Source: Dipteris shenzhenensis (lineage: Eukaryota; Polypodiophyta; Polypodiopsida; Gleicheniales). From it: DNA of 64,000 bases. The number at the start of each line of letters is the position of its first letter. The stretch's first letter is position 1. The notes under the pieces are model-generated. The model had not been told where the DNA came from. It did not search any database and saw nothing but the letters and a program-made list of their open reading frames with translations. The DNA lies in assembly GCA_047967505.1 (NCBI GenBank), contig CM106538.1. One strand, given 5' to 3'. Positions 53,905 to 64,000 of this stretch are shown here, piece by piece. Both the position numbers and the translations under genes were made by a program.

Positions 53905-54032
53905 ACCCAAAAAGCTTTGTATATATTCATTCTTTACAAGTAATCTAGTGTACTATTAGGCATTCTTGGTGTGATCTCTAGTTGTGACCTCTTTCCATTA
54001 TCACTCTCACCTCGACTCTTCCTACTTTGTAA
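53905..54032 (+). repeat. Right part of a family-B-like LTR
   Basis: TTTGTATATATTCATT...CTAGTGTA(A/C)...TCTCTAGTTGT, followed by a pyrimidine-rich end, aligns with the last ~125 bp of the LTR at 31068-31280. It is followed at once by TGGTATTAGAG (54033), a primer-binding-site-like word, so it looks like the end of a 5' LTR. Confidence 0.7.
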
Positions 54033-54203
54033 TGGTATTAGAGTAGATTCATGCCTTCCATTGAGGCTTTTCTACCTTCCATCTTGTGGATAGTGAGTAG
54101 ATTTTCATTCCAAATCACCATTTGGAGCAATATAGAAATAGATATGGTGTTTTGAGTATTCATGTGTTCCTTGGGATAAAACTTTGTGTGATTTTGAATC
54201 CTA

Positions 54204-54207
<4 letters not shown>
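54033..54207. other. Short region after the LTR-like sequence
   Basis: It starts with the primer-binding-like word TGGTATTAGAGTAGATTC. No Gag sequence follows. Confidence 0.4.

Positions 54208-54270
<63 letters not shown>
54208..54270 (+). repeat. (TG)n(AG)n compound microsatellite
   Basis: A run of TG dinucleotides changes to GA dinucleotides at about 54237 and ends at 54270. The 64-codon open frame across it is a simple-repeat artefact. Confidence 0.97.
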
Positions 54271-54272
<2 letters not shown>

Positions 54273-54430
54273 CAAGGCCCTATTGAAATTCTCAAGATAC
54301 TCTGACATTTTTTTGTATATTTCTAGAAATATTGTTCTAAAAATACAGAATGAAAACAATTTGTGTCTTGCAAGTTAGATAAGAATATGTAGATAGGCAA
54401 CTTGGGTGTCCATGATAGAAGCTAATGCCA

Positions 54431-54768
54431 AGGTGTTGGTAGGGTTGTTACTCTAGGAACTTTAGGGTGTAGGCTAAAGCTTGTGAAGACTCGATAATGG
54501 TATCTTTTGTTGGCTTTTGGAAACAATCCAATGAGCTAGAAGTGGGTCTATGATACTCAAGATTATAAAAAGTGTGATCGAAGTGGTAACTGATCTAACT
54601 GTTTACATGTGTGGAACTCATTGTTTCGAAATTGGCACTTCTAGTTCACTATCACTAATCATTTCAAAGGGAAGATTAGCGCCATTATTTATGTAAAAAT
54701 TGTGCGAGCTCTCATCAGCAGCCTTCAACAAGAATCACTTCTAGTTCACTAATCATTTCAAAGGGAAG
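54431..54768. repeat. Duplicated block A, copy 1
   Basis: About 340 bp, starting AGGTGTTGGTAGGGTTG, matching 56420-56757 with some 8-10% differences by eye. It ends with an internal repeat of ACTTCTAGTTCACTA..ATCATTTCAAAGGGAAG. Part of it, read on the minus strand, has protein-like codons, but no family is recognised. Confidence 0.9.
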
Positions 54769-54796
54769 ATCGAGGGAAGATCAATTGATGAGGCTT

Positions 54797-55029
54797 CTTA
54801 GCTCTCTTATCTTGTAGCTTCTATGTGCTTCTCTTGCAAGGCATGGCAAGCTATATGTTGTCATTGACGCCATGGCCATGATTAGTACAGAATAGATCGA
54901 AAGAAGCTAGCTGGTGAGCCAAGCAAAGAATAGAAGACAACTTACCTAAAAGAAGACAATGCCAAACCAAAGTCTGTGCAAGGTCACGTTGAGGTGCATA
55001 GGGGTTGTAGGGCATTTGCAAGGCAGGGA
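54797..55029. repeat. Duplicated block B, copy 1
   Basis: About 230 bp, from CTTAGCTCTCTTATCTTG to TTTGCAAGGCAGGG, matching 57391-57622. Here it follows block A after only ~28 bp; in the second copy ~630 bp separate the two blocks. Confidence 0.9.
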
Positions 55030-55206
55030 AATGTCTAGACATATTTGCAAATACATGATTTAGAAAGAGGAATACTAGAATCAAAGAGAGAAATATGCTC
55101 ACTATGAGACCGAGGGAGCAAGCATTTTTTATCAAGACCTTATATTTCAAAGCTAGTTGTGTTTTGATGATAGAGATAAACGTAATAGGGTAAGCACATA
55201 AATACT

Positions 55207-55410
55207 AAAATCCTTGACATACTTTGTATATAGATGGAATATCCTTGCCATACACTATTCTAGAGAAAGAAATTCTAAAATCCTTGACATATACTTTGTG
55301 TAGAGATAGAATATACTTGAAAAACACTTTTCCTAAAGATAAAAGATACTTGATATACACTTTGTCTAGAGAGAGAAGATCCTTGTCATGCACTTTGTGT
55401 AGAAATTGAA
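55207..55410 (-). repeat. ~33-bp degenerate tandem repeat
   Basis: Variants of (C/A)TTGACATA(C)ACTTTGTGTAGAGA(T/G)AGAA recur about six times. On the minus strand this gives a repeated peptide (LSLGKV, LSLHKVYVK), but it is a repeat, not a supported gene. Confidence 0.75.
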
Positions 55411-55608
55411 ACTCAAGAACATGTTTACTTATCTTACTAGAAAGAAGCTCCCACTCTTTAGGGATTAGTGTTCACTTCACTTTTCCCTTCATATGTTTGG
55501 TCTCCTTGTGTCCATGCTCCCTCAACAAATCAATGTGTGATATCATTATCTAACCTTGTAGTCTCCCATCCTTCCCCTCACTTCCTCCCCCCCCTCCCCC
55601 CCCCTCTT

Positions 55609-55650
<42 letters not shown>

Positions 55651-56200
55651 TCTCTTAGATCGAGTATTTCTTTTTCCCCTAAAAGAGAAGGTTTAATTAT
55701 ATTACTTCTTGCATATACAACTTGTTCAACTAATAAAGATTAACAATGATTGAGAATAGGAGAAAAGAGATCATACATCAATTATACAGTGCGAGTCTTT
55801 GGACTTGGCTATGAAGCCTCCAATCAAAGCCTTGCCATCATGCAAGATAGCCCATTCGCCTTGTTCTTTAGGCTGCCTTTACCTTTGTTATCTCCAAGGT
55901 CTTAGTATTTAGTTGATTTACTTCAACCCTTGGTTCATAGGTTGCCACATGCCACCTTATTTGCCACCTCTGAATCAATTTCCATGTCAGCTGTTTGGTA
56001 GTGCCCAATCACCTGCCACATCCTCTACATAGTCAACCATGTGCCACCTCAGCACACAATGCCACATAGGCACACTCTTTTGTAAGCAGCATGTGACCCT
56101 CAGTCTGCCACCTCATCAATTTGGGACCCCCTCTAGGAAAAAGTTTGGCCCATCCTTCCAGGAGCCATAATTTTTTATCCAATTGGAATTTGGAGGTGAT
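55411..56200. other. Intergenic, with poly-C and (TC)n at 55582-55648
   Basis: A C-rich run (CCCCCCCCTCCCCCCCCCCTC) followed by (TC)n occupies 55582-55648. From 55930 to 56110, GCCACCT/GCCACAT words recur (ATGCCACCT, TTGCCACCT, CTGCCACAT), a loose short-period repeat. No gene is recognised. Confidence 0.6.
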
Positions 56201-56515
56201 CTAAAAACCAAAGTCAACTGTTGGAGCCATGTTGGTCCTTCTGATTGACAACATCTTTGACATTGTGTGCCCAAGTAGTTTCTTCTTTGTTTCAAGAGAC
56301 ACCAACATAGTTAATGTCACCCTCTTTGCAGCTAGTTGATCTAAGCTGTGCATCTCTTTCACTTTCTGTAGGCCATTTCTTAGACTAGAGAGCATCGCCT
56401 CTTGGGCATGCATCTCTCGAGGTGTTGGTAGGGTTGCTACTTTAGGAACTTTAGGGTGCAAGCTAAAGCTTGTGAAGACTTGATAATGGTAACTTTTTTT
56501 GGCCTTGGGAAACAA
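56201..56515 (-). other. Unrecognised open frame, possibly coding remnant
   Basis: A 104-codon minus-strand frame (residues 33-90: REMHAQEAMLSSLRNGLQKV, LDQLAAKRVTLTMLVSLETK, GHTMSKMLSIRRTNMAP). Codon use looks protein-like, and the frame continues meaningfully past the stop (KFQLDKKLWLLEGWAKLFP). I do not know the family. It overlaps block A copy 2, whose minus-strand reading (LLKAADESSHNF) may belong to the same old gene. Confidence 0.35.
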
Positions 56516-56757
56516 TCCAATGAGCTAGAAGTGGGCATATGATACTCAATATTATAAAAAGGGTGATCGGAGTGGTAACTACTATGACTGTTTACATGTG
56601 TGGAATTCATCGTTTCAAAATTGGCACTTCTAGTTCACTATCACTAATCATTTCAAAGGGAAGTTTAGCACCATTATTCATGCAAAAATTGTGCGAGCTC
56701 TCATCAGCAGCCTTCAACAAGAATCACTTCTAGTTCACTCATCTTCTCAAAGGGAAT
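56420..56757. repeat. Duplicated block A, copy 2
   Basis: It matches 54431-54768 from AGGTGTTGGTAGGGTTG to the second CTTCTAGTTCACT. Its last third occurs again, more decayed, at about 57020-57090 (GGAAGATCAATGCCCTTATTT, GTGCGAGATATCATCAGCAA). Confidence 0.9.
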
Positions 56758-57390
56758 ATCCTTGGGGGGTTCACCTCACAAAATTTTAGTATACCATGTG
56801 CATTCAAAAGGAGAGGTATTTTAATGAAACTTTTGGAAACAATTTAATAGATTTACAATAATAGGAGGGGTTTTTTAATTCAACTTTAGAAAAAAATTAG
56901 TTAGTTCATAAGTAAAGAGGGGTACCTTTATTGGGGGGGAAATTTTAGTTGAGGGGTTTTTCAAATACACCTTGAATACATGTGATACCTAGGGTTGACT
57001 AGTAGTGCACCCCCTGAGGGAAGATCAATGCCCTTATTTACACAAAAATTGTGCGAGATATCATCAGCAACCTTCAGCAAGAAATCAACATGTGAGAGGA
57101 GCTCTTCGACAAGTAGTTGAAGAATTGGTGGATAGAGAATAGGCCATAAGTAGCCTGATGTTGCTGCCTCAAATGCTCCTACCAATCGTGACACCACAGC
57201 TCGTGTTCTTCGCTCCAATGGCAATGATCAAATACGTGCATTTGTAAACAACCGCTTCTTATTGTGCTACTCTGTAAGGAGTCTTATTTCTTCTTCTTGT
57301 TTCTCTCTTTGCAAATGTTGCATAAGTGTCTTCCATTTTCTTTTCAATACCATGCCATTGCTTTCCTTGACTCACAATTTGTTCCTTGTG
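56758..57390. other. Sequence present only in the second copy, between blocks A and B
   Basis: A G/T-rich stretch with GGGG(A/T)... words near 56760-56980, then a 71-bp diverged repeat of the end of block A near 57020. A minus-strand open frame at 57224-56961 (MPLERRTRAVVSRLVGAFEA..) has plausible protein composition without known motif. T-rich DNA ending in CTTGTCTTGCAG lies directly before block B, resembling an intron 3' end. Confidence 0.4.
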
Positions 57391-57622
57391 CCTAGCTTTC
57401 TTGTCTTGCAGCGTCTATCTGCTTCTCTTGTAAGGCATGGCGAGCTGCATGTTGCCATTGATGCCATGGCCACGATTAGTCTAGAATAGATCTAGAGAAG
57501 CTAGCTGGTGAGGCAAGCAAAGAATAGAAGATAACTTACCTGAAAGAAGACAATTCCAAACCAAACTTTGTGCAAGGTCACGTTGAAGTGCATGGGAGTT
57601 GTAGGGCATTTGCAAGGCAGGG
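57391..57622. repeat. Duplicated block B, copy 2
   Basis: It matches 54797-55029. After the TTGCAG word a short plus-strand reading HGELHVAIDAMATISLE then a stop is visible, which might be a final exon of an ancestral gene; copy 1 has this reading damaged. Confidence 0.88.
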
Positions 57623-58510
57623 GCGTTTCCTTGAACCTCACCAAAAATGGCTACACCCAAGCAAAAAGAAGCACAACCTGAACACTTAGTATAATTGCAT
57701 ACTCCTCTTAGCTTCCAAGAAAAGATGGTGCAATTTCAAGGACAAATTTTGGGATCCAACACTAGAAGCTCATGAGAGTCACTAAACGTAAATATTATAT
57801 ATCCCATCTACCCAAGGCCTATTTTTCAAACACCCTATTTGTGAATATTTTATGTTTAAAAGACACCCTTGCTATATACAAGTTCGTAACTTTTTTAATA
57901 CCACTTTGTAAATATATATCTATCAAAAACATAATTTTAAAATGCCTATCTATAAAATGCGCATGATAGTCACATTTATTTATACATGAACCTCGAGAGT
58001 AGAAAAAAAGAGTGGCCATTAAAAAACAAAAGAAGACTAACTTAAACCACCCTAAAAGAAAGTGAAGATTAACTTAAACCATCCTAAACCATAAAAGCTA
58101 TAAGGTTGAGATTAACCTAAATCATCCTTATTAAGGACAAATGACATGTTGTTAGCTGGAGGAGAATGAGAAAATTCATTTTTTCTCTTCGCATTTTGTT
58201 TTGTCAACATTAGAGAAAGAGGGACAAAGTCTAAGCATTTGTTGGAAGTAGGGTCCCCTTTCAAACTACAAAACCCACATCTGGACCCCTCTGAAAGTGC
58301 CTCTACCATAAATGTTCTTGCTGGAGGGAAGGAGTCCACCTACCCTCCTAATAATATAAGAGAAGGATTCTTCTTTTTCACAACCATGGTCCAAAATTTT
58401 CTTCCTTGTCTCAACTTGTCAAGATCACCAACCTAATGTCCTCTATTTCTACCAATTAGACCTTCCCACGAGTTGGGCAAAAAATGCATACAAATATTAT
58501 TTGAAATCCT
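57623..58510. other. Intergenic, no gene recognised
   Basis: It begins with CTTGAACCTCACCAAAAATGGCTACACCCAAGC, which recurs near 58812 and 59767. Around 58030-58130, ACTTAAACCA(C/T)CCTAAA-type words repeat three times. No coding motif. Confidence 0.45.
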
Positions 58511-58563
58511 AAGAGGAGGCCTTAGTGTACCCTTCTCAAGAGGAGGCCTTAGTGTACCCTTCC
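58511..58563 (+). repeat. 26-27-bp tandem duplication
   Basis: AAGAGGAGGCCTTAGTGTAC plus CCTTC(T)C occurs twice in direct succession, starting at 58511 and 58538. Confidence 0.95.
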
Positions 58564-58740
58564 CCACACACTTCCTGCCAAAAATGACAGAGAGAAGAAA
58601 GAGATTTCATGGCTATTTTGAATAGAAGGTGCAAAAAAGTGCCATGGAGGGCCAACACAGAGTTTTTCCACGTAGAGTCAAATAGTAGGAGGATGTGGTG
58701 AAAATCGCGTGGCACTAATAAAGAGTGGCTTTATTAGAAA

Positions 58741-58855
58741 AAGTTTGCAAAATTCTATTGAGCAATGCATAAGTTATGGGTGATGCTACAAACCTATATA
58801 CAGAAAATTCCCTGAACCTCACCAAAGATGGCTACACCCAAGCAAACGATGACCC
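58741..58855 (+). repeat. Dispersed repeat C, copy 1
   Basis: AAAATTCTATTGAGCAATGCATAAGTTATG...CCTATATACA...CTCACCAAAGATGGCTACACCCAAG matches 59694-59811. The last part also occurs at 57627-57662. Confidence 0.8.
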
Positions 58856-59693
58856 GTTAAACAATTAAACTATCCCATAACTAGCATTTGACCTAAACTA
58901 GCACAGTGATATATTGCATTATGTTCCAAGCACCGGGCTGGTTTAGGACAATCACATTAAGTTCAAGCCAGCCTAGTTTAGAAATTAAGTTAAACAATTC
59001 AACTATTCCAAAACTCATTCATAGACAACCATCGCGTTGGTTTAGGAAACCACTCACTTGAGTTGTATCAAGCATGTGTTTGATGTGCTTCTCCCACTTC
59101 TTGCATCTTGTCCAATGTTTGTCGATGTCCTTTCTATTTGAATTTTGGAGAAGCTCTCGTATTCTCATGCCACAACATTGTTGCTCAACTATTAATGTTT
59201 TAAGACCACCATGCAGTAGTGCCACTAGTTTGGATTCCAAATTTTTAATTTGTTTTGGTTTTCAACAAATTAATACATGAAATGTTTCATCAAAGAATAT
59301 TTTCCTATCAGCAAACACAAGGAATGTTGCGCAAAGGATGAAGAATTTATCAAGAAAAAGTTATGGAGTGTTGCATCGAATAGGTGTGGAAAAATTTAGC
59401 ACAACATTGGAGGCCCCTTAAAGTATACCTAAGATTCTCAATTAGGCATGTTCTTGGGTTGAGGAGAAGCTCACATAGTGTGGCTTCGAATGACTACTTG
59501 GTTGCATGTATGTGCATAATAAAATTTTGATGTTTTTGAATTAATTGTTATATCCTATACTCTTCACTATTCAAGATACATGCCTTACCTACAAAATAGC
59601 ACTTGTAATGCTTTAACAATCTTGGTCCAGATCTTTATTCCATATTTCTTTAGTCTCATGTTCAAGATTGGAATGTGTACTACTACTTGAAGA
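58856..59693. other. Intergenic, no gene recognised
   Basis: ACTATTCCAAAACTCATT and AACTATCCCATAACTAGCAT words (near 58997 and 58867) suggest a small diverged duplication with AAGTTAAACAATT. No protein motif on either strand. Confidence 0.4.
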
Positions 59694-59811
59694 AAAAATT
59701 TGACGAATTCCGTTGAGCTATGCATAAGTTATGGCTTCAAGAAAGATACCTATATACAAAACATGGCCTGAAACTCACCAAAAATGGGTACGCCCAAGAA
59801 AACAATGACCA
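59694..59811 (+). repeat. Dispersed repeat C, copy 2
   Basis: Second copy of the 115-bp repeat at 58741-58855, with about 15% differences by eye. Confidence 0.8.
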
Positions 59812-60837
59812 AAGCCATTTGTCTTATAGTAAGCTACCGGGACTGTTAGCAGAAGCAACAAACAGGAGGCTCAAAACTTGCAAGATTACAATACCTTACA
59901 AAGTGGCACTACCATGTACAACAGACCACAAGAAATGTATGAAAGAACCTAATGTCAAGTGTGCTCCATGAATCTTCCTGCTTCATGTAACATGGAGTCG
60001 TTACTATCGATGCATGTACAAGCCTTGGCTACTTGTCTCCATCACAAGCAAACACAAGCCTCTACCGAAGCAAGAAACAAAGAGGTCGAGGGAAAAAGAC
60101 AGGGTGAGGGTGAGAGAGAGTGAGCAGGCCCTAAGGCTAGATATATCTATGCACAAAACTAGTCATGCCACAATTCAAATTTGACTTTTGAGTAGTTTTT
60201 AGGATAGAATGAACTTGTAACAACCTCAAAACTCAGTAGTAGGTAGGGTACCTGGCTAATACTCCCGTATTTTGTCTGTGCATTTCTGAAGCCCTCTATT
60301 CTAGTATGCAGCATGATAAATTGCCTCTAACACTCATGTTCACCTTATGAACGATCCAGCAATGTGTCTGCTGTGGATGATCCCCACAATCAAAAATAAT
60401 TGATCATGTTCATGATTTTGAATATAGCAAAGGCTTGCCATCAAATTGTTGACTGCTACGACTGTACACGAGACCTTTGTAAATGTAAACTGGTTCTGGA
60501 AAATGGTATTTGTTCTTCAAGGCTTGCGACATTTCAGCATATACGTTCTATCCTTCCTCTCATTGGCTTCCCAAAATCTGCTCGTAATTGTTTGCCTCCC
60601 ATTGTTCGCCCCTCAAAATTTCACATGATCGAACATTGGTTTTGTCAAGTCTAAGAATTTTCGACTCAAAGTCACTCTTGCTTGTGGTCTTGCATCCTTC
60701 TTAGTGATATCACGAAGTCATCTTGCTTGTTGCAAGTAGTAGAAAGCTTGTATAAAAGACAGCTTTGATCACCATTAATGTGAAAAAGTCTATAGAACTT
60801 GGTAAGATTGTTTCTTTAACACAACAACACAAAACAA
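59812..60837. other. Intergenic flank of the CACTA element
   Basis: No recognised gene. Open frames at 60400-60654 and 60446-60628 have Cys-rich or hydrophobic composition without a family signature. The 3' end of the CACTA element, with its CACTA terminus, may lie here but I could not find it. Confidence 0.35.
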
Positions 60838-63800
60838 CTATAGACGCACTTGATAGATGTGCAAAATGACCGACATGTCTATAGGCATTGCTAGAATAGC
60901 AAAAATACGAGTGCATCTAATAGCGCATGCGCTATCCACATCAACAAGAAACTCAAAAATATATACAAGTGACTCTTGTACCAACCAACCCTCGGCCATG
61001 CTACCTTTGGGTCTTGCATTTTGTCTCACGAAACCCTTCAAGGTCTTCATGAAGCGCTTGAGGAAGAACAACCATCATGCATGTACAGTACCGCATATAG
61101 CAATCTCATCCACCAAATGGACTATGAGATGTAGTTGGCTTGTGAGAATAGAACGTGGAAATGTCTCCTCTACTAAACAAACCACCTCCACTGACATAAC
61201 TCGAGCATTCTCAAGCATGGTGGGATCTATTTCCTTTGAGCTCACATACCTAGAAAGGAAAAAGTATGCAATATTAGCAATATGAACACCTTGCATCTTG
61301 TAAAGTACCTCACAAGCTCACCCATCTTGTAAATACAATATTCAGATTTTGTATCTTGTAAAGTACCTAACAAGCTCACCCATCTTGTAAATACAATCCT
61401 TCACGTCCTTCGATGCACTCTGAGAAATGCTAGTAGGTAGTATGAACTAAACACATGAGGAATGATTAAATAGTTGCTTCTAATTCAGTCACAAATTTGG
61501 AAGGAAAAAGATTTTATGCACATAAAATACTTACTTGGAGCATCTTGTGCCAATCATGAGATTTCAAGCCATATAATTTCTCTACACCTCTTTTCTTGCT
61601 CTTTGTGAAGGCCCCCTTCAAGCACCTCATGTATCCAGTGGGAGTATGATAGCTCGCTTCACTGCCACCATCTCTAACTTTGATAACCTCCACGGTGCAC
61701 AAGGTAAAAAGACACGTCCATTTGGCCTCTCTTGTGGGCCAAGCTTCATGCATCCTCCCTATGGTACGTAGATCCTTTCTTATGCCTGCGAAATCTCATG
61801 TCCCATTTAAATGTTCCCAAATGGTAGACGCCACATTCTTGAAGATATGCATGGGATCAAGCAGGTGATTATGGGACCAATATGGTAAACGATAAAAGAT
61901 GGAGTATCTAAACAAAAGCTGGTGTTAGCAGTCAATCTTTATTTCCAGCCAATATAGCACACAATAGCTACAAACCCTTACCAGTTCATGCCAAGTGGTG
62001 GAGTTGTGGATCCGTCCCAAATTCTCATCCAATCTCCCGCAGTGAGTGACTATGGGGTGACTGCATTCCAAGGGGCGACATCTAAGATGATCAGGTGGGA
62101 GAAATCAATGGTGGTTCTCATAGATGACCTTATTCAATGCATCTGCCTATGAGGCAACTAGTGAAGGACCACAAACAGGACATCCATGGTAACCTGATGT
62201 AGTGAGACTTGAACAATAGATGCAATTAAGAGTTCAAGGTGGGTTTAGGGTGCCACATCGATCGCCTACTCATAATTAAAAGTGCAATGCTTACTTGAAC
62301 ACTCGCCATAGCCTGGGAAGTCATGCATCATCCACATCAAGACTGCTTTGTAGTTGATGTCTCGTGAGATGAGGGAGGCCTGCTCACATCATGCACCTCG
62401 ATACCTCTCCAAAGTATCTCTAGCTCGTCGTCAATCAAAGGCTCCAAATAAACATCAGGATTTTTGGCTTTATGTTTCCCTGGAATTAGAAGGGATAACA
62501 TAACATGTCCTTTCTTAATCGCCATAGAGGGTGGAAGATTATAATTCACCAATATCATTAGCCATACACTGTAAGAGGTGCTTTTGAGACCAAATGGGTT
62601 CACAACATCCATACCCAATCCAAGTCTCAAGCTCCTAGGTTCTTTCTTGAAGCTTGGCCATGTGTCTTCAATATGCTTCCACACAGGAGTGTCTACAGGA
62701 GTTCTCCACTTGCCATCGGTTGATCGATGGGAGGAATGCCATGACATGAGCTCTACAATGGATTTGCACTTGGACATATGTTGGATGTGAGGGATTATGG
62801 GAAAATGTCGCAGAACCTTACAAGGCACATCCAAAGTTTTGAGATTTGCTCTATATCTTGCCTCTCCACAAGTAGGACACTCTCTTTATCCTTATGTTGT
62901 CCACAAAACAGAACGCAATCGTTGACGCATGCATGGATGCGCTTGTAATCTAATCCTCCAAGAGGTCACATGTTGCCTTGCTATATCTCTTGAGGTCGGT
63001 AATTTATTCTCCCTTGGAAGCATTTTACGCAATAGCCTGCACGTGAAGACCATAAATTAGAAAAAGCATTCGAGTAATTGACCCACTATCATAATTCACC
63101 ATGTTTGCAAAATAGACTTTAAAGCTTACTTGAGTAATGCATTCACGAGGGATTCACTAGTAGTAATAAGGAGATGTCACCTGCGTGCAATAAATATATG
63201 AAAATTCCTCTTATCTATCCCCTATTTATGGGACCTTACCTTATAAAATGTACCTTCCTTCCCTTATATAACCCCCCTCCCTTACACTCACATGGTACCG
63301 TGTGGTACCGTACGATAAACCCTAGTGGACCCCCCGGGAATGTATTCAAACTTGCATTGCTCCATCCATAGATGGTCTGCAAGTTTAGTTACTCAAGGGA
63401 GGCACGTAGAACATAGAATATGCACCCCTCAAACAGTGGAGTCGGTGCTGCGGTAAAAAGATCATCTTGCTCCATGCTATCATCCCTACCTAAGGATTGA
63501 TGGACATATAAATCCCGCCTCATATCATCAAACACCCCCTCCTCCACGGCCTCATGAGGTAATGGCAGAGGGCTACTATCACCATCACTCCATGCATTCG
63601 TAATGGTCCCTCTTGAAGATCCCACCTCATATTGCCGACGCTTCGCCTCCTCATGACGACGAGCATAGGGCAACATATGTGGGTGTCATCCTGTACCAAA
63701 TTAAAATGGGATCATAACTCAAGCACATGAACAACCATATGTATCTCAATCAATCTTAACTCTTTAACACTTACCATGTTTATGGTTGCATCCCATTCTC

Positions 63801-63975
63801 CATACTTTGAGACGTGATTGAGTGTAATTCTACATGCACGATACATGTTTCCTCGACATCGATCACACATACATTTGATTTTTTGCTCCAACCACATTTT
63901 GCGATGGTGGATACGGAGGGATTCATCCTCACTGGAGCTACATATTGAAGATGAAGACATCCTACATATAAACAA
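60838..63975 (-). pseudogene. CACTA (En/Spm) TNP2-type transposase, decayed, with introns or breaks
   Basis: Minus-strand blocks in the order of plant TNP2 transposases. 63975-63712: MWLEQKIKCMCDRCRGNMYRACRITLNHV..YGEW, the transposase-associated domain with its CxxC pair. 63676-63389: acidic spacer. 62880-62337: CPTCGEARYRA, VLRHFPIIPHIQHM, ELMSWHSSHRSTDGKWR, RLGLGMDVVNPFG, YSVWLMILVNYNLPPSMAIK, LSLLIPGKHKAKNPDVYLEP (Transposase_21). 61880-61780: LLDPMHIFKNVASTIWEHL. 61753-61514: LYGLKSHDWHKMLQ. 61296-61075: FPRSILTSQLHLIVHLVDEI, DUF4218. 61071-60838: FMKTLKGFVRQNARPKGSMAEGW. Gaps with stops separate them. The TTGCTT/GTAAGT-like edges may be introns, but broken blocks near 61900-62330 show decay. 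The gene probably extends past the right edge. Confidence 0.85.
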
Positions 63976-64000
63976 CCCAAAATTTGTTCTTGGATGAGTT

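Noticed and set aside
55205-55409. Short frames with repeated YIKYLLSLGKV-like peptide
   Set aside because: A product of the ~33-bp tandem repeat on both strands.
1-64000. tRNA, rRNA or snRNA genes
   Set aside because: I looked for tRNA-like box words. The only matches were retrotransposon primer-binding sites next to LTRs.

Overview
The window is nuclear DNA of a land plant with a large, repeat-rich genome. Signs of this are Copia, Ty3, Helitron and CACTA remnants nested in one another, telomere-type CCCTAAA/TTTAGGG arrays inside the chromosome arm, and one PLS-type pentatricopeptide repeat (PPR) gene. The PPR wording and the mixture of decayed elements look fern-like to me, but that is an impression from memory and the species cannot be fixed from the sequence.

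Layout. 0.9-4.6 kb: truncated Copia (family A, copy 1, minus strand). 5-7.2 kb: short tandem repeats. 8.3-11.3 kb: a two-LTR element whose only recognisable coding part is Gag. 11.5-15.8 kb: a decayed, uncharacterised transposase-like gene (element X, minus strand), split by a solo family-A LTR and cut at its upstream end by family-A copy 2 (15.8-21.1 kb). 21.1-25.7 kb: an unusual repeat block with C-rich and G-rich halves, palindromes built on GTTGC...GCAAC arms, a tandem array and telomere-like arrays pointing in opposite directions. 26.3-30.4 kb: family-A copy 3 (minus), next to the tail of a second Copia family (B). 31.3-32.3 kb: a decayed relative of the palindrome/telomere block. 33.6-34.1 kb: a minisatellite. 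35.4-37.9 kb: the PPR gene (minus), the only host gene I can support well. 38.3-49.6 kb: a decayed Helitron whose helicase is split by a complete Copia (family C, 43.2-49.1 kb) with matching LTRs and a 5-bp target duplication. 49.6-54 kb: fragments of a Copia reverse transcriptase, a Ty3-type Gag, and family B. 54.4-57.6 kb: a two-block duplicated repeat. 60.8-64 kb: a decayed CACTA (En/Spm, TNP2-type) transposase running off the right edge.

How the parts work together: almost everything is selfish DNA at different ages. The order can be read from the nesting: Helitron before Copia C; element X before the solo LTR and Copia A copy 2; a family-B tail abutting Copia A copy 3. Comparing the three family-A copies shows that stop codons arose mainly as CAG to TAG changes, as expected for deamination of methylated cytosine at CHG sites in silenced plant transposons. 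No tRNA, rRNA, CRISPR or bacterial-type operon was seen.
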